Shown: positions 15,898 to 24,353, counted from the first letter of the stretch. The stretch: 64,000 bases of DNA from Thermoplasmatota archaeon (GCA_018818785.1 JAHIRF010000009.1:62001-126000); one strand, 5' to 3'. Notes: generated from the letters alone by a model not told the origin. A program made the numbers and translations.

Positions 15898-16623
15898 TCA
15901 TTTCTTCGAGGCACTTCTTTTCGAAGCCTGCTTATTAGCCCTGAGACGAATTTCAACATCCTTGTCGGGTTCGTAGCCTTTCAGGCTTCCAAGCATGCCC
16001 CTGATCGTGTCATCGACTATCTCGGACACGAAAGTGCCAGTCGCCATCCTCTTCCCTCCGACCAGTATCTCGACTCCTCTGGATGGCATTTCCCTGCAGT
16101 CCTTCATCCTGCGGCTTCCTTCTACTATGGCCCTCGCCAGTGAGTTGCAGTCCATGCCGCACTTGCCGCAGTCGAGCATCGGCAGTCTCTTGATCAGGCG
16201 CTCGAACGCGACCTCCTTTTCGACATAACCTACCAGGGCTGCCAGATCCGGGTTGCTCATGACGGTTCCCTTTCTGGGTTTTATATCCCCGACGGAGATC
16301 TTCGGATGTATGTCGGAATCCTTGAATCCCTCGAGTATTATCACATCTGGATCATGGCTGCACTTGAGGCCATCGATGATCTCGTAGCTGGACGATCCGG
16401 AATGTATGAAGAACACCGTCCCTTTCTTGGTGGAGAGGACGACAGGGTCGCTTCCGGCCCTCCAGTGCCTCCAGGTATCCTTACCCTCCTCGTCGATCTC
16501 ATCGTCAGTGTTGCTGTGCTTGACGGAGGCTACCTTGTATCCTTTCTGAACCAACTTCTTGACGAGTTTCTCCACTGTTATGGTCTTGCCTGAATCCTGA
16601 TAACCGTATATGTTCAGAATCAT
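15898..16623 (-). CDS. mobB: MobB-like molybdopterin cofactor GTPase with C-terminal Cys motif
   Basis: A 241-residue protein whose N-terminus is MobB: P-loop GYQDSGKT (residues 7-14), ASVKHSNTD, and DVIILEGFKDS. MobB assists formation of the guanine-dinucleotide form of molybdenum cofactor, which fits the formate dehydrogenase encoded 11 kb away. The C-terminal half adds LDCGKCGMDCNSLARAIVEG and a further Cys about 16 residues on. This spacing resembles the Fe-S domain of Rnf and corrinoid Fe-S proteins. The tail is lysine-rich. Presence of a cluster is inferred from spacing only. No overlap with neighbours. Confidence 0.83.
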   Translation of the reverse strand: MILNIYGYQDSGKTITVEKLVKKLVQKGYKVASVKHSNTDDEIDEEGKDTWRHWRAGSDPVVLSTKKGTVFFIHSGSSSYEIIDGLKCSHDPDVIILEGFKDSDIHPKISVGDIKPRKGTVMSNPDLAALVGYVEKEVAFERLIKRLPMLDCGKCGMDCNSLARAIVEGSRRMKDCREMPSRGVEILVGGKRMATGTFVSEIVDDTIRGMLGSLKGYEPDKDVEIRLRANKQASKRSASKK

Positions 16624-16668
16624 TGGATCGTCAATGGCATGTGCGATTCCGCTCTTATATCTTCAGCC

Positions 16669-18375
16669 TCACTTCTTCCTGAGGAGTGCGCTGACCATCC
16701 TTGGTATGCTAGCATAGATCGAGCTCTCGGACCAATCCAGTTCTTCCTTCTCGCACACCGTGGATTCGCTGAGCCGGGTCGCGACTTCCCTCAACGAATC
16801 GAGGTCGCTTCCACTTGCCTTGCCCTTTGCCACGATGGAGTCGATCCTGCGCATCATGTCCCTAGCGGCGATTATCCTGCGCTCGGTCCTATCGGCGACA
16901 TCTTCCTCTATCAGCCCCATCTCCCTCTTTATGAAGTTGAGGTTGAGTCCAGCCGAATATGTGGATTCGACGATCTGGTCCCTCGTCATCCATTGCGTCT
17001 CGTAGTTGAGGACGTACTTCCAGCTCGGTGTGGATGCCAGTCTCAGATGGTCCTCGAGCGTAGACGCGAATAGTTTGTATCCGAGTTTATCGGCGAATTC
17101 GAATGCGTTCCCTCCGGGGTCGAGGAATGGTGCCAATGGGCTGATGAATGGGAACACGTTCTGGCCTTTGAACTGATCGTAAAGCTTCCTGGTATATGCC
17201 ACGGTCCCATCGACTGAATCGCGCGTCTGCATCGGCAAGCCTATCATGTAGAATATATCGAATCGACCACAACCCGCCTTCATGAAGGCATCTATGGATC
17301 TCTCAAGCCCAAGCGTTGTATATGGCTTTCCCTGGGCCTTCCGGACTTGATCATCGTGAGTCTCGGGTGACATCTGGACATTGAACGATTCGATGCTCTT
17401 CCCGACATCTGCAGCGAACTCCTTGTCCGCGGGCGTGAAGAGCTCGATGATGACCTCGTTCTCTACGCGGCGTTCCTTTATCGCCTTGAGGAACTTCGAC
17501 GCGTAGGCCTTCCCTGGCTGTCTGATGTCTCCGACTATGAATGTGGCCCCTTTGATGTATTCCTCGGCCCTTGCGATGTCATCTGCGAGCAGGTCCGGTG
17601 ATCTATATGCGGGCTTGGTCCTTCCGAAGTTCCTGGCGAACGAATCGCACGATCCGGCGCAGTTGATGCAGTTATGGGTGCATCCCCTGACCGCCACCGC
17701 TATGGACATCGGGTTCTTCTTCCAGTTCTTGTATGGCATGTGCCCGTCCAGATCCCTGTACCTGAGGACCTTTCGGATCATCAATCCATAATCTATCTCG
17801 ATGTCGTCGAGAGTCTCCGGCACATTTGTGATGGGGTTGACCTTCGTGCTTCCCCCTCTCCTCCAAGTCAGGTTCGGGATCTCTTCGAGGGATTTCCTTG
17901 ATTCTAGAGCGGATATGAGCCTCTCAAGTGGCACCTCGGTGGAATCCCCTCTCAGGACGTAGTCCACCTCCGGGTGCTTCGCCATGAGCTCTTCGTGATA
18001 GTAAGATGAGCTGAACCCGCCCATCACCACCGGCCTGTCTGGATGATGCCTCTTGACCATCCTCGCCAGTTCCAACGCTCCTTGAACATGCGGCATCCAA
18101 TGCAGGTCGATTCCGAACATGCCCGCATCGATGGACTTCACGAACCTATCCGGGCTGAACCTGCTGGATGACAGCATCTTGTTTGCAATGTTGGCTATCC
18201 TGACCGAGTATCCCTTCGACTCGAGATGAGACGCCATCGTCGTGAAGCCGATCGGATACATTTCGAACACCGGCGTCGAAGGTATCAGGTCGCTCACTGG
18301 ACCCAGCAACATGGTCTTCTTTCGAAAATCCATCACGCTTGGCGGATGGAGCAAAACGAGGTCCGGTCTCGACAT
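16669..18375 (-). CDS. B12-binding-domain/radical SAM protein
   Basis: A 568-residue protein combining an N-terminal cobalamin-binding-like domain (about residues 5-160) with a radical SAM core. The cluster motif is RGCTHNCINCAGSC (Cys232, 236, 239), with an extra Cys at 243. It resembles the family named after Thermoplasma acidophilum Ta0216, whose reaction is not known. The ATG at 18375 was chosen because TATGTATTTAGTAC, a TATA-like element, lies about 25-35 bases upstream. An in-frame ATG at 18417 would place the promoter inside the gene. It is divergent from the GOLD-like membrane protein. Confidence 0.85.
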   Translation of the reverse strand: MSRPDLVLLHPPSVMDFRKKTMLLGPVSDLIPSTPVFEMYPIGFTTMASHLESKGYSVRIANIANKMLSSSRFSPDRFVKSIDAGMFGIDLHWMPHVQGALELARMVKRHHPDRPVVMGGFSSSYYHEELMAKHPEVDYVLRGDSTEVPLERLISALESRKSLEEIPNLTWRRGGSTKVNPITNVPETLDDIEIDYGLMIRKVLRYRDLDGHMPYKNWKKNPMSIAVAVRGCTHNCINCAGSCDSFARNFGRTKPAYRSPDLLADDIARAEEYIKGATFIVGDIRQPGKAYASKFLKAIKERRVENEVIIELFTPADKEFAADVGKSIESFNVQMSPETHDDQVRKAQGKPYTTLGLERSIDAFMKAGCGRFDIFYMIGLPMQTRDSVDGTVAYTRKLYDQFKGQNVFPFISPLAPFLDPGGNAFEFADKLGYKLFASTLEDHLRLASTPSWKYVLNYETQWMTRDQIVESTYSAGLNLNFIKREMGLIEEDVADRTERRIIAARDMMRRIDSIVAKGKASGSDLDSLREVATRLSESTVCEKEELDWSESSIYASIPRMVSALLRKK

Positions 18376-18398
18376 CTCGGTCGAAGATTGTGACGGCC

Positions 18399-18460
18399 GT
18401 ACTAAATACATATCCAACTACTGCATGAAATGTGGATAGTCGGGACTATAATGCTAAATA
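18399..18460. promoter_or_regulatory. Divergent promoter region with two TATA-like boxes
   Basis: On the minus strand TATGTATTTAGTAC (about 18399-18412) precedes the radical SAM start by about 25-35 bases. On the plus strand TATAATGCTAAATATC (about 18448-18463) precedes the membrane protein start at 18493 by about 30. TATCCA and TGGATA form a spaced dyad between them, of uncertain meaning. Confidence 0.45.
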
Positions 18461-18492
18461 TCTGTTTATTCGATGGCAGTCGGGGATATATC

Positions 18493-19092
18493 ATGAAACT
18501 TGCTTCGATCTTGGCCTGCTCGATATTTGCGGTTATGATGCTGATGTTCGCATCGACCGGGACGAACGCCAACGCTGACATAGTCATCCAGCCTGGATTT
18601 GAACATAGCCACGACACCCATGTCACTGCTGGGGAAACGATCACATACTTCTGGTTCGCAGATGCTGACCTTCATTTCACTATCCGCTCGCCGACTGGAA
18701 CCACCCTGCTGGATGAAGTGTCAAGGTCTGATGCCGGATCCATAGATGCTACGGTGACCGGGGATTATACCTTCACTTGGGCGAATGAGGGGGCATCAAC
18801 GGCGAATCTGGATTTCACCGTCAACATGTTTGATGGGTTCGAGACTGTTGAGGACGCTGCATGGTCATTCCTCATTATTGGGATCATCATCGTTGTCATC
18901 ATTGTGGCCATCGTTATCATCCTACTGGTCGTCCTTCTAGATGGTAAGAAGAAAGAGACGCAGCCGGCAGGCCCTTGTACTGCGCCTTTAGTCGCTCAGC
19001 CAGCGGGTGCCAGTGGCATATGTCCGACTTGCGGTTCGGCCATGGCTTCGGACACATCATTCTGCGCACGGTGCGGAACCCGGATCCGTTAG
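18493..19092 (+). CDS. Secreted/membrane-anchored protein with GOLD-like domain and zinc ribbon
   Basis: A 199-residue protein of unknown function. Residues 1-28 form a signal peptide. Residues 29-112 are beta-rich and resemble a GOLD/p24 lumenal domain (GETITYFWFADADLHFTIRS, then TGDYTFTWANEG). A single transmembrane helix spans about 126-149, with a basic KKK stop-transfer. The cytoplasmic tail ends in a zinc ribbon (CPTCGS at 177-182, CARCGT at 191-196). The order is exterior domain, membrane, cytoplasmic zinc ribbon. The GOLD resemblance is by pattern only and needs structure-based comparison. It has its own TATA-like promoter and is followed by the complex I operon. Confidence 0.7.
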   Translation: MKLASILACSIFAVMMLMFASTGTNANADIVIQPGFEHSHDTHVTAGETITYFWFADADLHFTIRSPTGTTLLDEVSRSDAGSIDATVTGDYTFTWANEGASTANLDFTVNMFDGFETVEDAAWSFLIIGIIIVVIIVAIVIILLVVLLDGKKKETQPAGPCTAPLVAQPAGASGICPTCGSAMASDTSFCARCGTRIR

Positions 19093-19227
19093 ACGTCTCG
19101 TCACTTAATCGGACCCGAAAACCTCTTTCATCTAATTCTCCGCCTCTTATCTGCTGCAAATGCACGGAGTAATTGAATAAAATTCGATACTGACGCCCCA
19201 CAATCTAAGAACCGTACACTGAAAACG

Positions 19228-19238
19228 CTTAATACTTT
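19228..19238 (+). promoter_or_regulatory. Predicted TATA box of the complex I operon
   Basis: GCTTAATACTT lies about 20-29 bases before the nuoA ATG with no clear ribosome site. A leaderless first cistron is implied. It is probably the promoter for the 10-kb operon. Confidence 0.55.
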
Positions 19239-19256
19239 GATGCGAATCCGAGGGCG

Positions 19257-19616
19257 ATGCTCGCAGAGGACTATATGGGGGTCGCTGCATTCGCGGTCAT
19301 AGCGATTCTGTTTCCTGCCCTAGTCTTCCTCTTGTCGCGTTATCTCAGGCCAGACAAGAAGGATCCGCGAGGTGCCACTACATACGAATGCGGTGAGGTG
19401 CCGATTGGCCATGCACAGATACAGTTCCATTTCCAGTATTACATGTACGCCATCCTTTTCGTCGCCTTCGATCTGGTCACGGTATTCGTGCTCATGTGGG
19501 CCTTCGTTTTCGCCGACCTGAGTGATATGGCCAAGTTCTCGATGCTGGCTTTCCTAGGTATACTTCTCGTAGGTGTCGTTTACGCTCTCAAGAAGGAGGA
19601 GATTATCTGGATCTGA
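19257..19616 (+). CDS. fpoA: Complex I subunit A (FpoA/NuoA)
   Basis: A 119-residue membrane subunit of the Fpo/Nuo complex with three transmembrane helices. Family marks are the loop YLRPDKKDPRGATTYECGEVP between helices 1 and 2, with the conserved Cys, and HFQYYMYAILFVAFDLVTVF in helix 2. Subunit A helps form the quinone-chamber loop at the membrane/hydrophilic-arm junction. It is the first gene of a 12-gene operon with very short spacings. Confidence 0.95.
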   Translation: MLAEDYMGVAAFAVIAILFPALVFLLSRYLRPDKKDPRGATTYECGEVPIGHAQIQFHFQYYMYAILFVAFDLVTVFVLMWAFVFADLSDMAKFSMLAFLGILLVGVVYALKKEEIIWI

Positions 19617-19648
19617 ACAATGGGGACAGACCTTCCGTTGGCCAGGTC

Positions 19649-20185
19649 ATGATGTTTCGCTCGAAGGATTTTCTCAAATGGTCCGATGAGACGATCGAGG
19701 TCGTCCTGAAGAAGACACCCGTCGGTGGCGCCCTGGACCTATTGTTGAAGGATTTCTTCAACTGGGCCACAAGGAACTCCATCTATCCGCTTCATTTCGG
19801 TATCATGTGTTGTGCCTTGGAGATGGCCGTCGCTTCGGCACCGAGGTTCGACGCTCAGAGGATGGGGGTCATCTACAGATCGACACCCCGTCAGTGCGAT
19901 GTGCTCTTGGTCAATGGCCCCGTGAGCAAGAAGTTGAAGCCCGTCCTAAGGCGGCTATACGATCAGATGCCTGGGCCCAAGTGGGTCATCGCCATGGGTG
20001 AGTGCGCGATATCCGGCGGACCGTTCTGGGAGAGTTACAATGTAGTCCCTGGCGTGGACGCTTTCATCCCAGTCGACATTTACATACCCGGATGCCCGGC
20101 CAGGCCCGAGGCGTTGATCGACGGGTTCTTGAAATTGCAGAAGATGATCTTGGAGAACAAGCGCGGCCTTCTTACGGGCCGATGA
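19649..20185 (+). CDS. fpoB: Complex I subunit B (FpoB/NuoB), N2 cluster
   Basis: A 178-residue hydrophilic subunit that binds the terminal [4Fe-4S] cluster N2, which hands electrons to the lipid carrier. The ligands are visible: tandem Cys54-Cys55 in GIMCCALEM, Cys119 in AMGECAISGG and Cys149 in IYIPGCPARPE. The length and motif order are standard. It lies 32 bases after fpoA. Since an intact N2 site and the quinone-site residues of subunit D are kept, a membrane electron acceptor is expected. Confidence 0.96.
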   Translation: MMFRSKDFLKWSDETIEVVLKKTPVGGALDLLLKDFFNWATRNSIYPLHFGIMCCALEMAVASAPRFDAQRMGVIYRSTPRQCDVLLVNGPVSKKLKPVLRRLYDQMPGPKWVIAMGECAISGGPFWESYNVVPGVDAFIPVDIYIPGCPARPEALIDGFLKLQKMILENKRGLLTGR

Positions 20186-20210
20186 TATGGAAGACTACAG
20201 GGGATCATGT

Positions 20211-20720
20211 ATGAGGGAAGGGGGACGAAGCAACCAGGATCCTACGGGGAACATCGAGAGAGCCCCGTTGACGATAGGCGAGGACCCTGAGGAGCATGTG
20301 CTCCGGACGATCAATGACGAGTTCGGCAAGTCGGTCGAGGGATCTGAGAGGGTCAGGGCTGGACTCATACGCGCCAGGCTCGCTCGCGACAGTCTCTATG
20401 ATGCATGCAAACTCCTGAGAGACGACCTTGGATTCGAACACCTGTCGATGATATCCGCGGTCGACTACCCTGACAGGTTCGAGATAGTCTATCACATCAA
20501 TTCCTATCAATCGAATATCATGCTGGAGCTCATCGTGAAGCTACCCAAGGACGACCCGACGGTCGATTCCATATCATCGATATGGGGCGGGGCCAATTGG
20601 AACGAGAGGGAATCGTACGATCTGATGGGCATAGTGTTCAATGACCATCCGAAGCTGGAAAGGATACTGTTGCCGAAGGATACAATGTACCACCCACTGC
20701 GCAAGGATTTCAGGATGTGA
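20211..20720 (+). CDS. fpoC: Complex I subunit C (FpoC/NuoC, 30-kDa)
   Basis: A 169-residue hydrophilic subunit of the 30-kDa family. Recognised segments are HLSMISAVDYPDRFEIVYHI, IWGGANWNERESYDLMGIVF and the C-terminal HPLRKDFRM. It has no cofactor and stabilises the connecting module with subunit D, which follows separately rather than fused. An ATG at 20187 is an alternative start; 20211 was preferred because AGGGG lies seven bases upstream. The first 30 residues are not conserved. Confidence 0.93.
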   Translation: MREGGRSNQDPTGNIERAPLTIGEDPEEHVLRTINDEFGKSVEGSERVRAGLIRARLARDSLYDACKLLRDDLGFEHLSMISAVDYPDRFEIVYHINSYQSNIMLELIVKLPKDDPTVDSISSIWGGANWNERESYDLMGIVFNDHPKLERILLPKDTMYHPLRKDFRM

Positions 20721-20726
20721 TCATGG

Positions 20727-21809
20727 ATGGCCGAAATGTGGATCAACATGGGACCGCAGCACCCTATGACGCATGGTCTGTGGAACCTCCGCGTCAAGGT
20801 GGATGGAGAGACCATCGTAGACGCGGAACCCGAGGTCGGCTATCTCCACCGCGGCATCGAGAAGATCTGCGAGAACAGGACATATCCGCAGATAATCCCG
20901 CTCGCGGACAGGCTCTGCTATGGTTCCTCGCTCACCTGGAGTCACCTGTACTGTATGACAGTTGAGGACCTGATGGGGGTCGAGGTCCCTGAGAGGGCCG
21001 AGTACATCCGGGTGGTAACCCTTGAGATGCAGAGGCTCGCCTCCCATCTCATGTGGCTCGCGGCGTATGCCGTGGACCTCGGGATGATGGCCGGATTCAT
21101 CTACTCGATGAGGGACAGGGAGGTCCTCGTTGACCTTCTCCAGAGCCTTTCGGGTTCGCGGTTGACATATAACTATCCTCGTATAGGCGGTGTCGCGCAC
21201 GACCTCCCACCGAACTGGGACAGGGAGGCGTTGCGTGCATGCAATTACATCGAAACTCGTCTGAAGGAATACGAGGACCTGTACGAGGGTTCGAAGATAT
21301 TCATGATGAGGAACGTCGATGTCGGCCTCCTCACGAAGGAAGATGCTCTCGACCTAGGCGTCACTGGCCCACCTTTGAGGGCGAGCGGCGTGAGGTACGA
21401 TATGCGCAAGGACCGACCCTATTCCGTTTACTCTGATCTCGATTTCGAGGTCTGCTCGCGGCCTGAAGGTGACTGCTTCGCACGATATCGCGTAAGAATC
21501 GATGAGATGTGGGAGAGCTGTAAGATCATCAGACAGGCGATACAGCGCATGCCAAAAGGCAAATGGCGCACAGTCGCTCCGAGGAACGCACCCGTAGGCA
21601 CCGGCTTGGGCAGGGTCGAGGATCCCCGAGGCGAAGGGATGATGTATGTCGTCGGAGACGGTTCGGACAAGCCGTATCGCCTCAAGATCCGTAGCCCCAT
21701 CTTCATAACCGTATCCGCCGCCCCTAGTATGCTGGTAGGCTACAAGATGGCCGATGTCGTGGCCATAATGGGTGGATTGGACATGTGCATCGGGGAGTGT
21801 GACAGGTGA
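20727..21809 (+). CDS. fpoD: Complex I subunit D (FpoD/NuoD, 49-kDa)
   Basis: A 360-residue subunit related to the large subunit of [NiFe] hydrogenases, without the nickel-binding cysteines. With subunit B it forms the site where electrons reach the lipid carrier. Conserved features are GPQHPMTHG near the N-terminus (His12, His16), EVGYLHRGIEK and a Tyr (Tyr65 in DRLCYGSS) at the position of the quinone-binding Tyr. Others are YNYPRIGGVAHDLP, and C-terminal VSAAPSMLVGYKMADVVAIMGGLDMCIGECDR, which closes the fold. The retained His and Tyr argue for a quinone-type acceptor. It is followed four bases later by fpoH. Confidence 0.95.
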   Translation: MAEMWINMGPQHPMTHGLWNLRVKVDGETIVDAEPEVGYLHRGIEKICENRTYPQIIPLADRLCYGSSLTWSHLYCMTVEDLMGVEVPERAEYIRVVTLEMQRLASHLMWLAAYAVDLGMMAGFIYSMRDREVLVDLLQSLSGSRLTYNYPRIGGVAHDLPPNWDREALRACNYIETRLKEYEDLYEGSKIFMMRNVDVGLLTKEDALDLGVTGPPLRASGVRYDMRKDRPYSVYSDLDFEVCSRPEGDCFARYRVRIDEMWESCKIIRQAIQRMPKGKWRTVAPRNAPVGTGLGRVEDPRGEGMMYVVGDGSDKPYRLKIRSPIFITVSAAPSMLVGYKMADVVAIMGGLDMCIGECDR

Positions 21810-21813
21810 GACC

Positions 21814-22947
21814 ATGAACCTCTTCCAATTCTGCAATGGCATCATCGTATGGCTCGTGGAACTGGTCAACAACCTGTGGTACTGGCTCGGGGATGTGCTT
21901 CCGTGGTACTTCGGTGATTTCTTCACTGGCATCGGTGACTTCGCAGGATCCCACGGTCACATCGTGGTGATGACTATAGTGCTGGAATCGCTCATGGTCA
22001 TCATTGTCGCGCTCATCAACGTCCTCAACTTCATATGGTTGGATAGAAAGCTCAGCGGCCGGATATTCGACTTCTACGGTCCATACTATGTGGGTTACAG
22101 AATCGGTGGCTGGCTACAGAACCTCGCGGACGGCATGAAGCTTTTCGTCAAGGAGATAATCGTCCCCGCCAAGGCTGACAAGCTCGGGTTCCTTCTCGCT
22201 CCAGTCATATTCGTGGGCTCTTCCTTCCTCATCCTCGCGACGATACCATTGAGCCCCAACTTCGGCATAGCGACCAACGAATCCGGAGAGTTCGTGACTG
22301 CTGGAGTGCTCTTCGCGTTCGCTGCGTTCGCGATAGCGCCGTTCTCCATTCTGCTCGCAGGCTGGTCTTCCAACAACAAGTTCACGCTGATAGGTGGGAT
22401 GAGGTCCGCCGCTCAGATGATGAGCTATGAGATCCCACTATTGCTGACAGTCGCCAGCGTGGTCCTGCTCGCAGGAAGTTTCAGTTTCGTGGGGATAGTC
22501 GATGCGCAGCATGACATATGGTTCGCGATACCCCTGTTCATCGGCTTGGTCGTATTCCTCGTCTGCATAGCCGCTGAGGTGGAGGTGACCCCGTTCGATC
22601 TGCCCGAGGCCGAGGCAGAACTCGTCGAGGGATGGACCACAGAATACAGCGGGATGCGCTTCGGATTATTCATGATGACATCATATCTTCGCGGATACGC
22701 CGGTGGCGCGCTGGCTACTGCACTGTTTCTGGGAGGATGGCAGGGGCCATCCCTGATACCGGACGAGATATGGTTCCTGATCAAGGCTTACACCGTGTTC
22801 GTAGTCATCGAATGGATGAGATGGTCCCTTCCAAGGGTCCGTGTCGACCAGATATTGGAGCTCGGCTGGAAGCGACTCCTGCCACTGGCCGTCCTCAACC
22901 TGCTCATAGCAGCGACATTCAAGACGATGGGGTGGTTCAGTGGTTAG
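21814..22947 (+). CDS. fpoH: Complex I subunit H (FpoH/NuoH)
   Basis: A 377-residue membrane subunit with about eight to nine helices that contributes the lipid-carrier entry channel. Family marks are WLDRKLSGRI, YRIGGWLQNLADGMKLFVKE and EVEVTPFDLPEAEAELVEG. The start at 21814 gives a normal N-terminus and a four-base gap from fpoD; an in-frame ATG 42 bases upstream overlaps fpoD. The N-terminus is aromatic and longer than in bacterial NuoH. It overlaps the GTG start of fpoI. Confidence 0.94.
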   Translation: MNLFQFCNGIIVWLVELVNNLWYWLGDVLPWYFGDFFTGIGDFAGSHGHIVVMTIVLESLMVIIVALINVLNFIWLDRKLSGRIFDFYGPYYVGYRIGGWLQNLADGMKLFVKEIIVPAKADKLGFLLAPVIFVGSSFLILATIPLSPNFGIATNESGEFVTAGVLFAFAAFAIAPFSILLAGWSSNNKFTLIGGMRSAAQMMSYEIPLLLTVASVVLLAGSFSFVGIVDAQHDIWFAIPLFIGLVVFLVCIAAEVEVTPFDLPEAEAELVEGWTTEYSGMRFGLFMMTSYLRGYAGGALATALFLGGWQGPSLIPDEIWFLIKAYTVFVVIEWMRWSLPRVRVDQILELGWKRLLPLAVLNLLIAATFKTMGWFSG

Positions 22948-23851
22948 AGAGCGAGGCAAGGTGAGCTTCTTCGGATATGTCGTGAGGCCGATGATGCGCA
23001 CTGGCCGTCAGTTCGTGCGCTCGCTCATACTCGGCAGGCCCAATACCGTTCTCTATCCTCATGAGAAACTGGTGTTGCCTCAGGTATACAGAGGGAAACA
23101 CACTCTTGATTTCAAGAAGTGCATCGGTTGCGGAAACTGTCTCAATATCTGTCCAAACGAATGCATGTGGCTAGAGAAGATTGAAGATCCTGAACTCGGA
23201 AAGATCGAAAGGCCTGGTGTCGATCTAGGCAGATGCCTCTTCTGTGGCTTCTGTGCTGAAGTATGTCCTACGGTCGCGCTGCACTTGACGACCGAATTCG
23301 AGTTGGCCGACCGCGAGAGGGAGAGCTTCGTCCTCAGTCCGAAGGACATTCGCGACGATGCATTCGCTTCCACATTCAAGGAGGAGCGCCAGTCGCGCAA
23401 GCTGCCGTATCTTGATTTGTCTAAGTGCACCAGCTGCGAGAAGTGCGCGGAAGAATGCCCCGAGATGTGCATAGCCATGATGCCAATCGAGAAGGTCGAC
23501 AAGAAGAAGCCCGAGATCAACCTCGCCAAATGCACATCATGTGAGAAGTGTATCACCGCGTGTCCTGAGAATGCGCTCGTGTCGACCGAGGTATACGAAT
23601 CATATTTCGAGACGCCGGAACCGAGATTGCTGCTGTCCAAGTGCACGGGTTGTTCCGCATGTGCGCGCGCGTGCCCCACAGATGCCATTTACATGATGGA
23701 GATGCCTGGGAGCGAGAAGACTCTCAAGGATGGCAAGAAAGGGAAGCCTAAGAAACGGGCGGTATTCGTGTTCGAGAAATGCGTCGGCTGTGGTCGATGT
23801 TTCAAAGCATGTAAGTTCGGAGCGATCGAGATGCCGGGGGTGAAGAAGTGA
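22940..23851 (+). CDS. fpoI: Complex I subunit I (FpoI/NuoI) extended to six [4Fe-4S] motifs
   Basis: A 303-residue Fe-S subunit, about twice the usual length. Residues 1-120 are a normal NuoI with two ferredoxin motifs (Cys61/64/67/71 and 99/102/105/109). The extra C-terminal half adds four more: CTSCEKCAEECP (163-174), CTSCEKCITACP (198-209), CTGCSACARACP (235-246) and CVGCGRCFKACK (281-292). A lysine-rich linker (about 260-273) precedes the last. The operon lacks the NADH (NuoEFG) and F420 (FpoF) input subunits. The extension may therefore receive electrons directly from ferredoxin, which is inference. It starts at GTG, overlapping fpoH, and its end overlaps fpoJ1. Confidence 0.93.
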   Translation: MVRERGKVSFFGYVVRPMMRTGRQFVRSLILGRPNTVLYPHEKLVLPQVYRGKHTLDFKKCIGCGNCLNICPNECMWLEKIEDPELGKIERPGVDLGRCLFCGFCAEVCPTVALHLTTEFELADRERESFVLSPKDIRDDAFASTFKEERQSRKLPYLDLSKCTSCEKCAEECPEMCIAMMPIEKVDKKKPEINLAKCTSCEKCITACPENALVSTEVYESYFETPEPRLLLSKCTGCSACARACPTDAIYMMEMPGSEKTLKDGKKGKPKKRAVFVFEKCVGCGRCFKACKFGAIEMPGVKK

Positions 23852-24108
23852 CCTGGGAGCTGTTCATATTCCTGTTCCTTGCCGCGTCAGCGTTGATATC
23901 TGCTCTTCTTGTGGTGAGAGCCAGGGAGATAATCCATGGAGTAGTGGCACTGGCCACCTGCTTCATTGCCGTGGCTTGTATGTATATCATGCTTAATGCC
24001 GAATTCGTCGCGATCGTTCAGATACTCGTATATGTAGGCGCAATCGTAGTCGTCATCCTGTTCGGAATAATGCTGACCAAGCGCGAGATAATGGAGAGTG
24101 GTGACTGA
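23848..24108 (+). CDS. fpoJ: Complex I subunit J, N-terminal half (FpoJ1)
   Basis: An 86-residue membrane protein matching the first three helices of NuoJ, including the conserved VEFxxxxQILVYVGAIVVVILFGIML-type helix 3 that takes part in conformational coupling. NuoJ is split into two genes here, as in some archaeal Fpo operons. The GTG start overlaps the fpoI stop, and the stop overlaps the next ATG, so translation is coupled. The split is clean, with a stop and start at the junction, so it does not look like a damaging frameshift. Confidence 0.92.
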   Translation: MTWELFIFLFLAASALISALLVVRAREIIHGVVALATCFIAVACMYIMLNAEFVAIVQILVYVGAIVVVILFGIMLTKREIMESGD

Positions 24109-24353
24109 TGAAGCTCAACACGATCATCAAGGGCTCGTCTCTGCTCCTGCTCGCGTTGCTCTTCGTGCTGGTCGTGACAGGCGTGTCGTGGCCCGAGGGT
24201 GATATGGATGCTGTGACGAACGAGGACGTCGCGTGGTTGATGTTCGGGACGGACAACTCGAGCGGGTACGCCCTCATCGTCCTGATGATTGGCGTGCTCC
24301 TATTCGTCGCGTTGCTGGGCGGGATCTTTCTTGCAAAGGAGGAGAAGGAATGA
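24108..24353 (+). CDS. fpoJ: Complex I subunit J, C-terminal half (FpoJ2)
   Basis: An 81-residue protein with two predicted helices (about 10-27 and 54-75) separated by an exterior acidic loop. This is the layout of the end of NuoJ. It begins one base before the fpoJ1 stop codon ends and overlaps the fpoK start by four bases. Sequence identity in this half is weak across the family, so the call rests mainly on gene order between J1 and K. Confidence 0.85.
   Translation: MKLNTIIKGSSLLLLALLFVLVVTGVSWPEGDMDAVTNEDVAWLMFGTDNSSGYALIVLMIGVLLFVALLGGIFLAKEEKE

Noticed and set aside
23848-24353. Frameshifted nuoJ pseudogene
   Set aside because: Both halves have proper starts and stops with coupled overlaps, and split J genes are known in archaeal Fpo operons.
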